NCBI RefSeq assembly: GCF_029894125.1
Contig: NZ_JARXYZ010000020.1
Coordinates: 62,001-126,000, forward strand
Direction of reading: 5' to 3'
Origin: Kitasatospora sp. MAA19
GTDB taxonomy: Bacteria > Actinomycetota > Actinomycetes > Streptomycetales > Streptomycetaceae
DNA: 64,000 nucleotides
This document shows, in pieces, positions 1 through 8,151 of the stretch (positions are counted from its first letter, which is position 1; each line of letters opens with the position of its first letter). A model generated the notes under the pieces. The model had not been told where the DNA came from. It did not search any database and saw only the letters and a program-made list of their open reading frames with translations. Both the position numbers and the translations under genes were made by a program.

Positions 1-480
1 CACCTCGTCCATGGTGTGGCAGATGACCGAGCGGGCGGACTCGCCGTGGCCGATCTTGGCGTTGACGGCCTCGACGACGCCCTTGAAGAGCTCGCGGTCC
101 TCGCCCTTGTGGATCGACTCGACCTTGGCGCCGATGAGTTCGACGTTGTACTTGGCGAGCACGCCGTTGGCGTCCAGCGAGATCGCGGTGTTGAGCGCGG
201 TCTGCCCGCCGAGGGTCGGCAGCAGCGCGTCGGGGCGCTCCTTGGCGATGATCCGCTCGACGAACTCCGGGGTGATCGGCTCGACGTAGGTGGCGTCGGC
301 GATCTCCGGGTCGGTCATGATCGTGGCCGGGTTGGAGTTGACCAGGACGACCCGCAGGCCCTCGGCCTTGAGGACGCGGCAGGCCTGCGTGCCCGAGTAG
401 TCGAACTCGGCGGCCTGGCCGATCACGATCGGGCCGGACCCGATCACCAGGACGGACTTGATGTCAGTGCGCTTAGGCAC
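1..480 (-). CDS. carB: Carbamoyl-phosphate synthase large subunit, N-terminal part (cut by window edge)
   Basis: The first 160 codons of the large synthetase subunit, which makes carbamoyl phosphate from bicarbonate, ATP and glutamine-derived ammonia for pyrimidine and arginine synthesis. The start is a GTG at 480 giving MPKRTDIKSVLV, followed by the pre-ATP-grasp motif GSGPIVIGQ. The beginning of the first ATP-grasp domain is visible. The GTG lies inside the end of carA (8-nt overlap), so the two subunits are translationally coupled, as expected for a heterodimer. The rest of the gene lies outside the window. Identification is secure. Confidence 0.97.
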   Translation of the reverse strand, partial: MPKRTDIKSVLVIGSGPIVIGQAAEFDYSGTQACRVLKAEGLRVVLVNSNPATIMTDPEIADATYVEPITPEFVERIIAKERPDALLPTLGGQTALNTAISLDANGVLAKYNVELIGAKVESIHKGEDRELFKGVVEAVNAKIGHGESARSVICHTMDEV

Positions 481-1663
481 GCTGGCCCTCCATGAGCTCA
501 ACACTGTGCTTGTCGTCGCCTCGCATGAGCTCGACGAACCGGTCGAAGAGGTAGGCCGCGTCGTGCGGGCCGGCAGCCGCTTCGGGGTGGTACTGCACGC
601 TGAAGGCGGGGACGTCCAGCGCCTGGAGGCCCTCGACCACGTCGTCGTTGAGGCAGACGTGGGAGACCTGGACCCGGCCGTAGGGGGTGTCGCTCACCTT
701 GTCCAGCGGTGCGTTCACGGCGAAGCCGTGGTTGTGCGCGGTCACCTCGACCTTGCCGGTGGTGCGGTCCTGCACCGGCTGGTTGATGCCGCGGTGGCCG
801 TACTTGAGCTTGTAGGTGCCGAAGCCCAGCGCGCGGCCGAGGATCTGGTTGCCGAAGCAGATCCCGAAGAACGGGGTCTTGCGCTCCAGCACGCCCTGCG
901 CGACGGCGACCTGGTGGTCGGCGGTGGCCGGGTCGCCCGGGCCGTTGGAGAAGAAGACGCCGTCCGGGTTGACCGCGTAGAGGTCCTCCAGGGTGGAGTT
1001 GGCCGGCAGCACGTGCACCTCGATGCCGCGCTCGGCCATCCGCTGCGGGGTCATCCCCTTGATGCCGAGGTCCAGCGCGGCGACGGTGAACCGCTTCGTG
1101 CCGATCGCGGGCACGACGTACGCCTCGGTGGTGGCCACCTCGGCGCACAGGTCGGCGCCCTTCATCTCGGGCGACTGCTGCACCCGGGCGAGCAGGGTGG
1201 CCGGGTCGGCCAGCTCCTGGCCGGAGAAGATGCCGCAGCGCATCGCGCCGCGCTCGCGCAGGTGCCGGGTGAGCGCCCGGGTGTCGATGCCGCTGATGCC
1301 GACGACGCCCTGGCGGACGAGCTCCTCGTCCAGCGAGCGGGTGGAGCGCCAGTTGGACGCCACCCGGGCGGGGTCGCGCACGACGTAGCCGGCGACCCAG
1401 ATCTGCTTGGACTCGTCGTCCTCGTCGTTCCAGCCGGTGTTGCCGATCTGCGGGGCGGTCATCACGACCACCTGGCGGTGGTACGACGGGTCGGTCAGGG
1501 TCTCCTGGTAGCCGGACATGCCGGTGTTGAAGACCGCCTCGCCGAAGGTCTCGCCGATCGCGCCGTAGGCCTGGCCGCGGAAGGTCCGGCCGTCCTCCAG
1601 GACGAGCACAGCGGGCATGCGCTCCCGCCGTCGGCGCTGCGTGGTGGGGGCAGGTGCGGTCAT
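473..1663 (-). CDS. carA: Carbamoyl-phosphate synthase small subunit (glutaminase)
   Basis: A 396-residue class I glutamine amidotransferase subunit that releases ammonia from glutamine and passes it to CarB. The N-terminal CPSase domain is followed by a glutaminase with nucleophile Cys269 in FFGICFGNQ and the partners His359 and Glu361 in QYHPE. The start at 1663 makes an ATGA overlap with the preceding ORF, which favours it over the internal ATG at 1618 although both reach the conserved AVLVLEDG segment. It is the fifth gene of the pyr operon. Confidence 0.96.
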   Translation of the reverse strand: MTAPAPTTQRRRRERMPAVLVLEDGRTFRGQAYGAIGETFGEAVFNTGMSGYQETLTDPSYHRQVVVMTAPQIGNTGWNDEDDESKQIWVAGYVVRDPARVASNWRSTRSLDEELVRQGVVGISGIDTRALTRHLRERGAMRCGIFSGQELADPATLLARVQQSPEMKGADLCAEVATTEAYVVPAIGTKRFTVAALDLGIKGMTPQRMAERGIEVHVLPANSTLEDLYAVNPDGVFFSNGPGDPATADHQVAVAQGVLERKTPFFGICFGNQILGRALGFGTYKLKYGHRGINQPVQDRTTGKVEVTAHNHGFAVNAPLDKVSDTPYGRVQVSHVCLNDDVVEGLQALDVPAFSVQYHPEAAAGPHDAAYLFDRFVELMRGDDKHSVELMEGQRA

Positions 1664-2226
1664 TGAGCGGCCTCTTCCGTCTTCGTCTTCGTACGTGTTG
1701 CGAGTTGAGCGATCGCCTCGACCCAGGCGGCGTGCTCGTCGGGGTGGTCGGCCCGGAAGCCCGAGTCCAGCTCGGTGCCCTCGTGCGTCCAGGTGACGAC
1801 GAGCAGTCCGGCCGGGACGACCTTTCCGGCGATCCCGGAGTCGGTGCGGGCACCGGTCAGGTACCCGGCCGGGATCCAGAGGTCGACGTCGCCGGGGCGC
1901 TGCACCAGCAGGCCGTCCTCGCCGAGGGTGAGGTCGGCGCGGCTGCGGGTGCCCAGGCCGTGCGCGACGACCCGGTCGAGCCAGTTCCCGGCCGTGGTGG
2001 TGCCGTGGTACCGCCCGCTGGTCTCCAGGATCTTCCGTCCGGCGCCGGCCGGCACGGCGGGCAGCGGCGGGATGCCGGACTGGAGGGTGCGCCGCCAGTT
2101 CCAGCCCTGCCGCATCAGCCAGTAGACGAGGCCGATCACGATCAGCAGGCCGACGGCCCAGCCGATGTACCCGGGCCAGTTGGTGACCTTCGCCTGTTGC
2201 TGGGCGAGTTGGGCCAGGCCGGTCAC
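1660..2226 (-). CDS. Single-pass membrane protein of the pyr operon (PH-like domain)
   Basis: A 188-residue protein with one transmembrane segment (about residues 19-37, WPGYIGWAVGLLIVIGLVYW) followed by a soluble part that resembles the small bacterial PH-like domain often annotated at this position in streptomycete pyr operons. It overlaps pyrC by ATGA (2223-2226) and carA by ATGA (1660-1663), so it is made with the pyrimidine enzymes. No catalytic residues are recognisable and its role is unknown. Location between pyrC and carA is conserved in Streptomyces as I recall it; a membrane scaffold role would be inference only. Confidence 0.8.
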   Translation of the reverse strand: MTGLAQLAQQQAKVTNWPGYIGWAVGLLIVIGLVYWLMRQGWNWRRTLQSGIPPLPAVPAGAGRKILETSGRYHGTTTAGNWLDRVVAHGLGTRSRADLTLGEDGLLVQRPGDVDLWIPAGYLTGARTDSGIAGKVVPAGLLVVTWTHEGTELDSGFRADHPDEHAAWVEAIAQLATRTKTKTEEAAQ

Positions 2227-3527
2227 GCCGCGCCGCCCTGCTCGGCGAGCTCTCCGGCCAGCACGGTGGCGCGCCCGCGCAGGAAGGTGGCGTGCACCCG
2301 TCCGGGCAGGTCAAGGCCCTTGTAGGGAGTGTTGCGGCTGCGGGTGGCGAAGCTGTCCGGGTTCACGGCACCACGGTACGCGGGATCGAACAGCACCAGG
2401 TTGGCCGGCTCACCGACCGAGACGGGCCGGCCCTGTCCGGCGAGACGGCCGATCCGGGCCGGGCGGTGCGACATCCGGTCCGCGACGCCCTCCCAGTTCA
2501 GCAGGCCGGTGTCGACCATGGTCTGCTGCACGACCGACAGCGCGGTCTCCAGGCCGACCATGCCCATCGCGGCGACGGCCCACTCGCAGTCCTTGTCCTC
2601 GTCCGGGTGCGGCGCGTGGTCGGTGGCGACGGCGTCGATGGTGCCGTCCGCCAGCGCCTTGCGCAGCGCCTGGACGTCCTCGGCGGTGCGCAGCGGCGGG
2701 TTCACCTTGTACACCGGGTCGTAGGAGCGGACCAGCTCGTCGGTGAGCAGCAGGTGGTGCGGGGTGACCTCGGCGGTGACGTCCCAGCCCTTGGCCTTGG
2801 CCCAGCGGATGATCTCGACCGAGCCGGCGGTGGAGACGTGGCAGACGTGCAGCCGGGAGCCGACGTGCGCGGCGAGCAGCACGTCCCGGGCGATGATCGA
2901 CTCCTCGGCGACGGCCGGCCAGCCGCCGAGCCCGAGCTCGCCGGAGACCTGGCCCTCGTTCATCTGGGCGCCCTCGGTGAGCCGCGGCTCCTGGGCGTGC
3001 TGGGCGACGACGCCGTCGAAGGCCTTGACGTACTCCAGGGCGCGGCGCATCAGCACCGCGTCGTCCACGCACTTGCCGTCGTCGGAGAAGACCCGCACGT
3101 TCGCGGCGGACTCGTGCATCGCGCCCAGCTCGGCGAGCTTCTTGCCGCCCAGGCCGATGGTGACGGCGCCGACCGGCTGCACGTCGCAGTAGCCGGCCTC
3201 CTGGCCGAGCCGCCAGACCTGCTCGACCACGCCGGCGGTGTCGGCCACCGGGGTGGTGTTGGCCATCGCGTGCACGGCGGTGAAGCCGCCCATCGCGGCG
3301 GCCTGGGTGCCGGTGAGCACGGTCTCGGCGTCCTCGCGGCCGGGCTCGCGCAGGTGGGTGTGCAGGTCGACCAGGCCGGGCAGCGCGATCAGGCCGCGGG
3401 CGTCGATCTCGATGTCCGCCTCGACCGCCAGGTCGGTGCCGATCGCCTTGATCACGCCGTCGGCGAGGTGGAGGTCCTGCGGGGCACCGCCGAGGATCTG
3501 GGCGTTGCGGATCAGGTAGGTGGTCAC
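2223..3527 (-). CDS. pyrC: Dihydroorotase
   Basis: A 434-residue amidohydrolase that cyclises carbamoyl aspartate to dihydroorotate, the third step of pyrimidine synthesis. The zinc-binding HxH motif is present at His56 and His58 (DLHTHLREPG), and the C-terminal half carries ATDHAPHP with the catalytic Asp. Length and motifs fit the type I bacterial enzymes that work with PyrB. The start is a GTG at 3527 that shares GTGA with the pyrB stop. Confidence 0.95.
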   Translation of the reverse strand: MTTYLIRNAQILGGAPQDLHLADGVIKAIGTDLAVEADIEIDARGLIALPGLVDLHTHLREPGREDAETVLTGTQAAAMGGFTAVHAMANTTPVADTAGVVEQVWRLGQEAGYCDVQPVGAVTIGLGGKKLAELGAMHESAANVRVFSDDGKCVDDAVLMRRALEYVKAFDGVVAQHAQEPRLTEGAQMNEGQVSGELGLGGWPAVAEESIIARDVLLAAHVGSRLHVCHVSTAGSVEIIRWAKAKGWDVTAEVTPHHLLLTDELVRSYDPVYKVNPPLRTAEDVQALRKALADGTIDAVATDHAPHPDEDKDCEWAVAAMGMVGLETALSVVQQTMVDTGLLNWEGVADRMSHRPARIGRLAGQGRPVSVGEPANLVLFDPAYRGAVNPDSFATRSRNTPYKGLDLPGRVHATFLRGRATVLAGELAEQGGAA

Positions 3528-4498
3528 TGAGCGGTCTCCACGGAGTCGGTGCGGGCGTCGTTGAGGGTGGCTCCCCCGAGCAGCAGGTACAGGACGGCCA
3601 TCCGGACCGAGACGCCGTTGGCGACCTGCTCGACCACGGTGCAGCGCGGCGAGTCCGCGACCTCGGCGGTGATCTCCATGCCGCGCACCATCGGGCCGGG
3701 GTGCATCACGATGGCGTGGCCGGGCAGCTGGGCCATCCGGGTGCCGTCCAGGCCGTAGCGGCGGCTGTACTCGCGCTCGGTCGGGAAGAACGCGGCGTTC
3801 ATCCGCTCGCGCTGCACCCGCAGCATCATCAGCGCGTCCGTCTTGGGCAGCACGCTGTCCAGGGAGTAGCTGATCTCGCAGGGCCAGTTCTCGATGCCGA
3901 TCGGCAGCAGCGTCGGCGGGGCGACGAAGGTGACCTGGGCGCCGAGGGTGGTCAGCAGGTGGACGTTGGAGCGGGCGACCCGGCTGTGCAGGACGTCGCC
4001 GACGATGGTCACCCGGCGGCCCGCCAGGTCCTGCCCCAGGCCGGGGTTGAGGTGGCGGCGCATGGTGAAGGCGTCGAGCAGCGCCTGGGTGGGGTGCTCG
4101 TGGGTGCCGTCACCGGCGTTGATCACGCTGCCGTGCAGCCAGTCGGACTGGGCGAGGCGGGCCGGCGCGCCCGAGGCGTGGTGCCGGATGACGACCGCGT
4201 CGGCGCCCATCGCCTGCAGGGTGAGCGCGGTGTCCTTGAGGCTCTCGCCCTTGGAGACCGAGGAGCCCTTGGCGGAGAAGTTGATGACGTCGGCGGAGAG
4301 CCGCTTCTCGGCGACCTCGAAGGAGGTCTTGGTACGGGTCGAGTCCTCGAAGAAGAGGTTGACGACGGTGCGGCCGCGCAGCGTGGGCAGCTTCTTCACG
4401 GCCCGTCCGGAGAGCTGGGCCAGCTCCTCGGCGGTGTCCAGGATCAGCAGCGCGTCGTCGCGGGTGAGATCGGCGGCGGAGACGAGGTGGCGCTTCAC
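3524..4498 (-). CDS. pyrB: Aspartate carbamoyltransferase catalytic subunit
   Basis: A 324-residue transcarbamylase that joins carbamoyl phosphate and aspartate. The carbamoyl-phosphate-binding signature FFEDSTRTKTSFE is at residues 49-61 and HPTQALLD lies mid-protein. There is no regulatory PyrI gene nearby, in keeping with the class of actinobacterial enzymes assembled with dihydroorotase. The GTG start is 5 nt after the pyrR stop. Expression should follow pyrR and therefore UMP-bound PyrR. Confidence 0.96.
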   Translation of the reverse strand: MKRHLVSAADLTRDDALLILDTAEELAQLSGRAVKKLPTLRGRTVVNLFFEDSTRTKTSFEVAEKRLSADVINFSAKGSSVSKGESLKDTALTLQAMGADAVVIRHHASGAPARLAQSDWLHGSVINAGDGTHEHPTQALLDAFTMRRHLNPGLGQDLAGRRVTIVGDVLHSRVARSNVHLLTTLGAQVTFVAPPTLLPIGIENWPCEISYSLDSVLPKTDALMMLRVQRERMNAAFFPTEREYSRRYGLDGTRMAQLPGHAIVMHPGPMVRGMEITAEVADSPRCTVVEQVANGVSVRMAVLYLLLGGATLNDARTDSVETAQ

Positions 4499-4503
4499 GC
4501 GGG

Positions 4504-5127
4504 TTACTCCGGGAGGTGCGGTTCGGACGGCTGGGAGGCCAGGGCCTGGGAGGAGCGCGCGGTGTAGTCGCGGTCGCCGACCAGCACGGCGTCCACGCCG
4601 TCGCTGTCGGACAGGCGCACCTGCACGGCCTCGCGCAGCGAGGTGGGGAGGTTCTTGCCCACGTAGTCGGCCCGGATCGGCAGCTCGCGGTGGCCGCGGT
4701 CGACCAGGACGGCGAGCTGGACGGCGCGCGGGCGGCCGATGTCGTTCAGCGCGTCGAGCGCGGCGCGGATGGTCCGGCCGGAGAAGAGCACGTCGTCGAC
4801 CAGGATGACGAGCTTGCCGTCGATGCCGCCGGGCGGGATCTCGGTGTGCTCCAGGGCGCGGGCGGGCTTGAGCCGCAGGTCGTCCCGGTACATGGTGATG
4901 TCCAGGGTGCCCAGCGGGATCTCGCGCCCGGTGATCTGGGCCAGCCGGCCGTGCAGGCGGCGGGCGAGGTGGACGCCCCTGGTGTGGATGCCGAGCAGCA
5001 CGACGTCCTCCGCGCCCTTGGCGCGCTCGACGATCTCGTGCGCTATCCGGGTGACGACCCGGGCGATGTCCGTGCCGTCCAGCACCTGGTGCGGCGGTCG
5101 CGGCGTCGAATCTTGGTGTGTGGTCAT
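4504..5127 (-). CDS. pyrR: PyrR bifunctional regulator / uracil phosphoribosyltransferase
   Basis: A 207-residue phosphoribosyltransferase-fold protein, first gene of the pyr operon. The PRPP-binding loop VILVDDVLFSGRT is at residues 107-119. PyrR proteins bind pyr mRNA in a UMP-stimulated way and lower operon expression. The ATG at 5127 has a strong AGGAGGT Shine-Dalgarno at 5138-5144, and directly upstream lies a perfect PyrR-binding loop, so autogenous control by blocking ribosome binding is likely. Function by family is certain; the mechanism is inferred from the leader. Confidence 0.96.
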   Translation of the reverse strand: MTTHQDSTPRPPHQVLDGTDIARVVTRIAHEIVERAKGAEDVVLLGIHTRGVHLARRLHGRLAQITGREIPLGTLDITMYRDDLRLKPARALEHTEIPPGGIDGKLVILVDDVLFSGRTIRAALDALNDIGRPRAVQLAVLVDRGHRELPIRADYVGKNLPTSLREAVQVRLSDSDGVDAVLVGDRDYTARSSQALASQPSEPHLPE

Positions 5128-5137
5128 GCCGAAGCGG

Positions 5138-5164
5138 ACCTCCTTCCCCGCCTCACGGGACGGG
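5138..5164 (-). promoter_or_regulatory. PyrR-binding RNA loop overlapping the pyrR ribosome-binding site
   Basis: On the minus strand the leader reads CCCG, UCCCGUGAGG, CGGGG, then AAGGAGGU. The loop UCCCGUGAGG (5151-5160) matches the PyrR recognition consensus UCCNGNGAGG at every fixed base, and it is closed by a CCCG/CGGG stem (5161-5164 with 5147-5150). The Shine-Dalgarno (5138-5144) begins 2-3 nt after the stem. There is no attenuator-like terminator between loop and gene, which points to translational repression as described for mycobacterial pyrR. Confidence 0.75.
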
Positions 5165-5324
5165 TCTTAAAGGATGTCGGGGACAGCCCCGCCACCTGGC
5201 GTGGGCTTCGGGTCATCCTATCAGCGGGCCGGGAGGCAACCGGACGCCCACCATTCCGCTTCACCGGGTTAACGCCCCGGATGCGTCACCGATGCGGTCC
5301 ATTCGCACGACTGCCCCATTCGGC

Positions 5325-5354
5325 TTGACGCAGCTACCTCACTCTACGTAACCT
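5325..5354 (+). promoter_or_regulatory. Putative bldD promoter
   Basis: TTGACG (5325-5330) and TAACCT (5349-5354) are separated by 18 bp, a good vegetative-type streptomycete promoter. It lies about 100 bp before bldD and predicts a leader of roughly 95 nt. The -10 element overlaps the first bases of a BldD-box-like palindrome. The rest of the 5165-5455 intergenic region shows no ORF that I would accept. Confidence 0.5.
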
Positions 5355-5367
5355 CACAGTGAGTTAC
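5353..5367. promoter_or_regulatory. BldD-box-like operator at the bldD promoter
   Basis: CTCACAGTGAGTTAC agrees with the published BldD consensus (nTnACnCWGnGTnAn) at all but one fixed position (G for C at position 7). It is nearly palindromic (CTCAC/GTGAG) and overlaps the -10 element of the bldD promoter, which fits the known negative autoregulation of bldD. Confidence 0.6.
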
Positions 5368-5455
5368 GAGACGGACGTCGAACCCACCGGTAACGGCGTC
5401 GGCAATCGCCCGTGACCCACCACTGAACGCGAAGCAATCTCGTCCGGGGAGATCA

Positions 5456-5959
5456 ATGTCCAGCGACTACGCGAAGCAACTCGGAGGCAAGCTCCGAGCG
5501 ATCCGCACTCAGCAGGGTCTCTCCCTGCACGGTGTCGAGGAGAAGTCCCAGGGGCGCTGGAAGGCAGTCGTCGTCGGCTCGTACGAGCGCGGCGACCGTG
5601 CGGTCACCGTGCAGCGGCTGGCCGAGCTGGCGGAGTTCTACGGCGTCCCGGTGCAGGAGCTGCTGCCCGGCGGCACCCCCGGTGGCGCGGCCGAGCCGCC
5701 GCCGCGGCTGGTCCTCGACCTGGAGAGACTGACCCAGGTCCCGTCCGAAAAGGCCGGCCCGCTGCAGCGCTACGCTGCGACGATCCAGAGCCAGCGCGGC
5801 GACTACAACGGCAAGGTGCTGTCGATCCGCCAGGACGACCTGCGCACCCTGGCGGTCATCTACGACCAGTCGCCGTCGATCCTCACCGAACAGCTGATCT
5901 CCTGGGGCGTGCTGAACCCCGACGCGCGCCGCGCGGTGCGCGAGGAGGAGGCGAGCTGA
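5456..5959 (+). CDS. bldD: BldD, developmental master regulator (c-di-GMP-responsive)
   Basis: A 167-residue transcription factor that holds streptomycetes in vegetative growth by repressing sporulation genes. Residues 1-70 are a XRE-type helix-turn-helix domain. Residues 80-167 are the ligand-binding domain, with the complete c-di-GMP signature R114-G-D116 followed after eight residues by R125-Q-D-D128. Its presence is strong evidence for a sporulating actinomycete that uses c-di-GMP control. It is monocistronic, with a promoter and operator upstream and a hairpin downstream. Confidence 0.97.
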   Translation: MSSDYAKQLGGKLRAIRTQQGLSLHGVEEKSQGRWKAVVVGSYERGDRAVTVQRLAELAEFYGVPVQELLPGGTPGGAAEPPPRLVLDLERLTQVPSEKAGPLQRYAATIQSQRGDYNGKVLSIRQDDLRTLAVIYDQSPSILTEQLISWGVLNPDARRAVREEEAS

Positions 5960-6017
5960 CGTTCGCCGCACCGGCTCCGGCCGGCTCGGTCCGCCTTCCG
6001 GGCCAAGCAGAAACGTC

Positions 6018-6053
6018 ACGGCGCGGCACCCCGCACCCCGGGGGCCGCGCCGT
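6018..6053 (+). terminator. Intrinsic terminator after bldD
   Basis: Ten-base arms ACGGCGCGGC (6018-6027) and GCCGCGCCGT (6044-6053) are followed by TTTCG. The hairpin lies between bldD and the convergent gene ending at 6093 and could serve both. Confidence 0.6.
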
Positions 6054-6092
6054 TTCGCGTGCGGTGGCCACCGCCGTGCCGAAGGGCGCGCC

Positions 6093-7034
6093 TCAGCCGA
6101 CCGCCCCCAGGCTGTAGCCGGGCTGCGCCGCCACGCCGTCCAGCCGTACCGGCCGGGCCGCCGGCGCCCAGTCCTGCCCGCTGCTCGACCAGGCCCAGGA
6201 GGCCGGCCGGAAGTGCTCGTCCGCGGCTCCGCCGCGGGCCCCGCCGGCCGCCGCCGAGCCCTGCGAGCCGTGCAGCACCGCCACGCCCGGCAGCTCCAGC
6301 GCCAGCCCGGCGCACAGCACCGCGCAGACCAGCTCCAGGTCCTCGTCGTTGATCCGTACGACGCCGTCCTCCCACTGCAGCACCCGGGCCGCGGCGGTCA
6401 GCCGCCCGCCCGGCGCGTCCACCCGCAGCCGCAGCTCGTACACCCCGGCACCCGCACCGACCAGCATCCGGCGGAACACCTCGCCGCCGCGCTGGTGGGC
6501 GGCGCGCACCCACCGGGTGTGGTCCTCGTCGGCCCCGCCCGCACCCCCGTACAGGCCGCCGTCCAGCACCAGGTCGGCGTGGCAGAGCGTCAGCCCGTTC
6601 TCCCGGGCCCGGACCAGGCGCGGCACGAAGTCCCCGGCCAGCTCCTCGCCCTGATAGGCCAACAGCTGGGTCCGCAGCGGCGGGTTGACCAGGTAGCGGT
6701 CGCGGGCGGCCGGCTCGGCCGGGTCCAGCCCGTGCAGGACGCAGAACTCCTCGAAGTCCTGCGGGTGGAACATCCGGGCCCGCACGACGTCGAAGCGCTC
6801 CGCCACGTCGGCCAGCAACTCGGCGGTGTCGGCCAGGTAGCTCTCGAAGTCGGCGGCGTTCGACACGCCCCAGGCACGGGCCCGGGCGAAGTCCGCCGCG
6901 CTGGTCAGGATCCCGATGACGAAGGCCTGCTCGGCCCCCTCGACCCGCTGCCGCTGACGCGGCGCCCGCACCGTGGGTCGCGGGCCGCCGGCGGTGCAGT
7001 CGGAGTTGCGGCGGGCGCGGCCGTGTCGGCTCAT
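6093..7034 (-). CDS. Conserved hypothetical protein
   Basis: A 313-residue protein with no family that I recognise. It is soluble, acidic and without transmembrane segments or an export signal. A longer reading frame extends upstream to 7187, but the ATG at 7034 (MSRHGRARR) is preferred because it forms an ATGA overlap with a 24-codon leader ORF and has a GAGGTGG Shine-Dalgarno 4 nt away, both supplied by a repeat element. The helical segment around residues 30-90 and the mixed C-terminal half give no motif. Function unknown. Confidence 0.7.
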   Translation of the reverse strand: MSRHGRARRNSDCTAGGPRPTVRAPRQRQRVEGAEQAFVIGILTSAADFARARAWGVSNAADFESYLADTAELLADVAERFDVVRARMFHPQDFEEFCVLHGLDPAEPAARDRYLVNPPLRTQLLAYQGEELAGDFVPRLVRARENGLTLCHADLVLDGGLYGGAGGADEDHTRWVRAAHQRGGEVFRRMLVGAGAGVYELRLRVDAPGGRLTAAARVLQWEDGVVRINDEDLELVCAVLCAGLALELPGVAVLHGSQGSAAAGGARGGAADEHFRPASWAWSSSGQDWAPAARPVRLDGVAAQPGYSLGAVG

Positions 7035-7105
7035 GCGCCCACCTCGACACGCTCGGCAGGGGCGTTCGCCCACACTTCGACGGTTCGCTCGCTGCGCTCG
7101 CTCAC
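7031..7105 (-). CDS. 24-codon leader ORF made of a SERSER-type repeat
   Basis: A GTG at 7105 opens a 24-residue ORF beginning MSERSERTVEVWANAPAER. It ends GCATGA, so its stop overlaps the ATG of the gene at 6093-7034. It is a diverged copy of the tandem repeat found upstream of ruvB at 55160-55343 and likewise supplies the downstream Shine-Dalgarno (GAGGTGG). Whether the peptide itself matters or only its translation does cannot be told; translational coupling is the simplest reading. Confidence 0.5.
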   Translation of the reverse strand: MSERSERTVEVWANAPAERVEVGA

Positions 7106-7129
7106 GCGTGGCTCCTGGCATCGGCGGGT

Positions 7130-7161
7130 GACGGTCAGCGGCGGGCTCGCCGCTGACCGTC
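7130..7161 (-). terminator. Hairpin terminator after the thioesterase-like gene
   Basis: A perfect 13-bp stem, GACGGTCAGCGGC (7130-7142) with GCCGCTGACCGTC (7149-7161), and a 6-nt loop. It lies between the stop at 7234 and the leader ORF at 7105, so it separates two minus-strand transcription units. Confidence 0.55.
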
Positions 7162-7233
7162 TTCCTCCCCACCACCGCGCGCCGCACACGTACGGCGTGT
7201 CACAGGAATGTAACCGACGGTAAATCGTCTGAT

Positions 7234-8061
7234 TCAGGCCCCGCGCGGCACCCGCGCCAGCTGGCGGGACTGCGCGACCAGGCGGCCGGCCTCGTCCCAG
7301 ACCTCGGCGTCCTCCTCGAAGTACCCGCCGGCCAGGTTGCGGGTGGCGTGGGTGACCCGCAGCCAGCCCGGGACCGGCTTCGCCCGCAGGTGGACGGTCA
7401 GCTCGACGGTCGGGGCCCAGCCGGGCAGGCCCAGGTCGAAGGTGACCGGCGGCAGCGCATCGGCGACCAGCAGGAGCAGCAGCGGGTCGGGCTCGCGGCC
7501 GTCGGCGAGCCGGAACCAGCCCTGGATCCGGCCGTTGCCGGACGGCTGCCCGAGCGCCCAGCCGATGGTGGCCGGGTCGAGCCGCAGGTCGAAGCGCTCC
7601 AGCAGCTCGGCCTGGGCGATCAGTTCCTTGGGGGCGTGCTCGACGCCGATGCACTGGTCCGGCGGCGGCAGCCGCGGCGGCTCGGCGCTGGTGCGCACCT
7701 CGCCGTCCGCGGTGGCGAGGTCGCCGTGGCTGGCCACCACGCGCAGCCGCTCCACGCCGTCCTGGCTGAGCGAGGCGGTGCCGGTGGAGAGCCCGCGGCC
7801 GGTGCGCAGCACCTCGGTGCGGACGGTGGCCGGGCCGGGGGTGGAGGCGGACAGGTAGTAACCACTGATCGACACCGGGTCAGGGTGGTCGCCGTGCTCC
7901 AGCGACAGCGCGTGTCCGGCGACGGCGAGCAGCAGTCCGCCGTTGACCCCGCCGCCGATCTGCCAGCCGGTGCCGAGTTCGGCCTCGTAGCGGCCGGGCT
8001 CGTCAGGGTGCCTGGTCAGGGCGATGCCCTGGTCGAACTCGCTGCGGGTCGCGGTGGTCAT
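7234..8061 (-). CDS. Thioesterase-family (double hotdog) protein
   Basis: A 275-residue protein resembling the TesB-like acyl-CoA thioesterase family with two hotdog domains. The GGGVNGGLLLAVAGHAL segment near residue 37 and LGQPSGNGRIQGWFRL in the second half are typical of this fold. The likely substrate is an acyl-CoA, but no substrate can be named. The ATG at 8061 (MTTATRSEF) is chosen over one 14 codons upstream, because the family starts near here and the extension is Pro- and Gly-rich. It stands alone between two terminators. Confidence 0.75.
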   Translation of the reverse strand: MTTATRSEFDQGIALTRHPDEPGRYEAELGTGWQIGGGVNGGLLLAVAGHALSLEHGDHPDPVSISGYYLSASTPGPATVRTEVLRTGRGLSTGTASLSQDGVERLRVVASHGDLATADGEVRTSAEPPRLPPPDQCIGVEHAPKELIAQAELLERFDLRLDPATIGWALGQPSGNGRIQGWFRLADGREPDPLLLLLVADALPPVTFDLGLPGWAPTVELTVHLRAKPVPGWLRVTHATRNLAGGYFEEDAEVWDEAGRLVAQSRQLARVPRGA

Positions 8062-8151
8062 GGGGGGTGGCCTGCCCTTCACTGCGGGGGTTCCGAACGC
8101 CAAGTTACTGGCGAGTAGGGACCACCTTACGCCGACCGGGTGAAACCCGCG

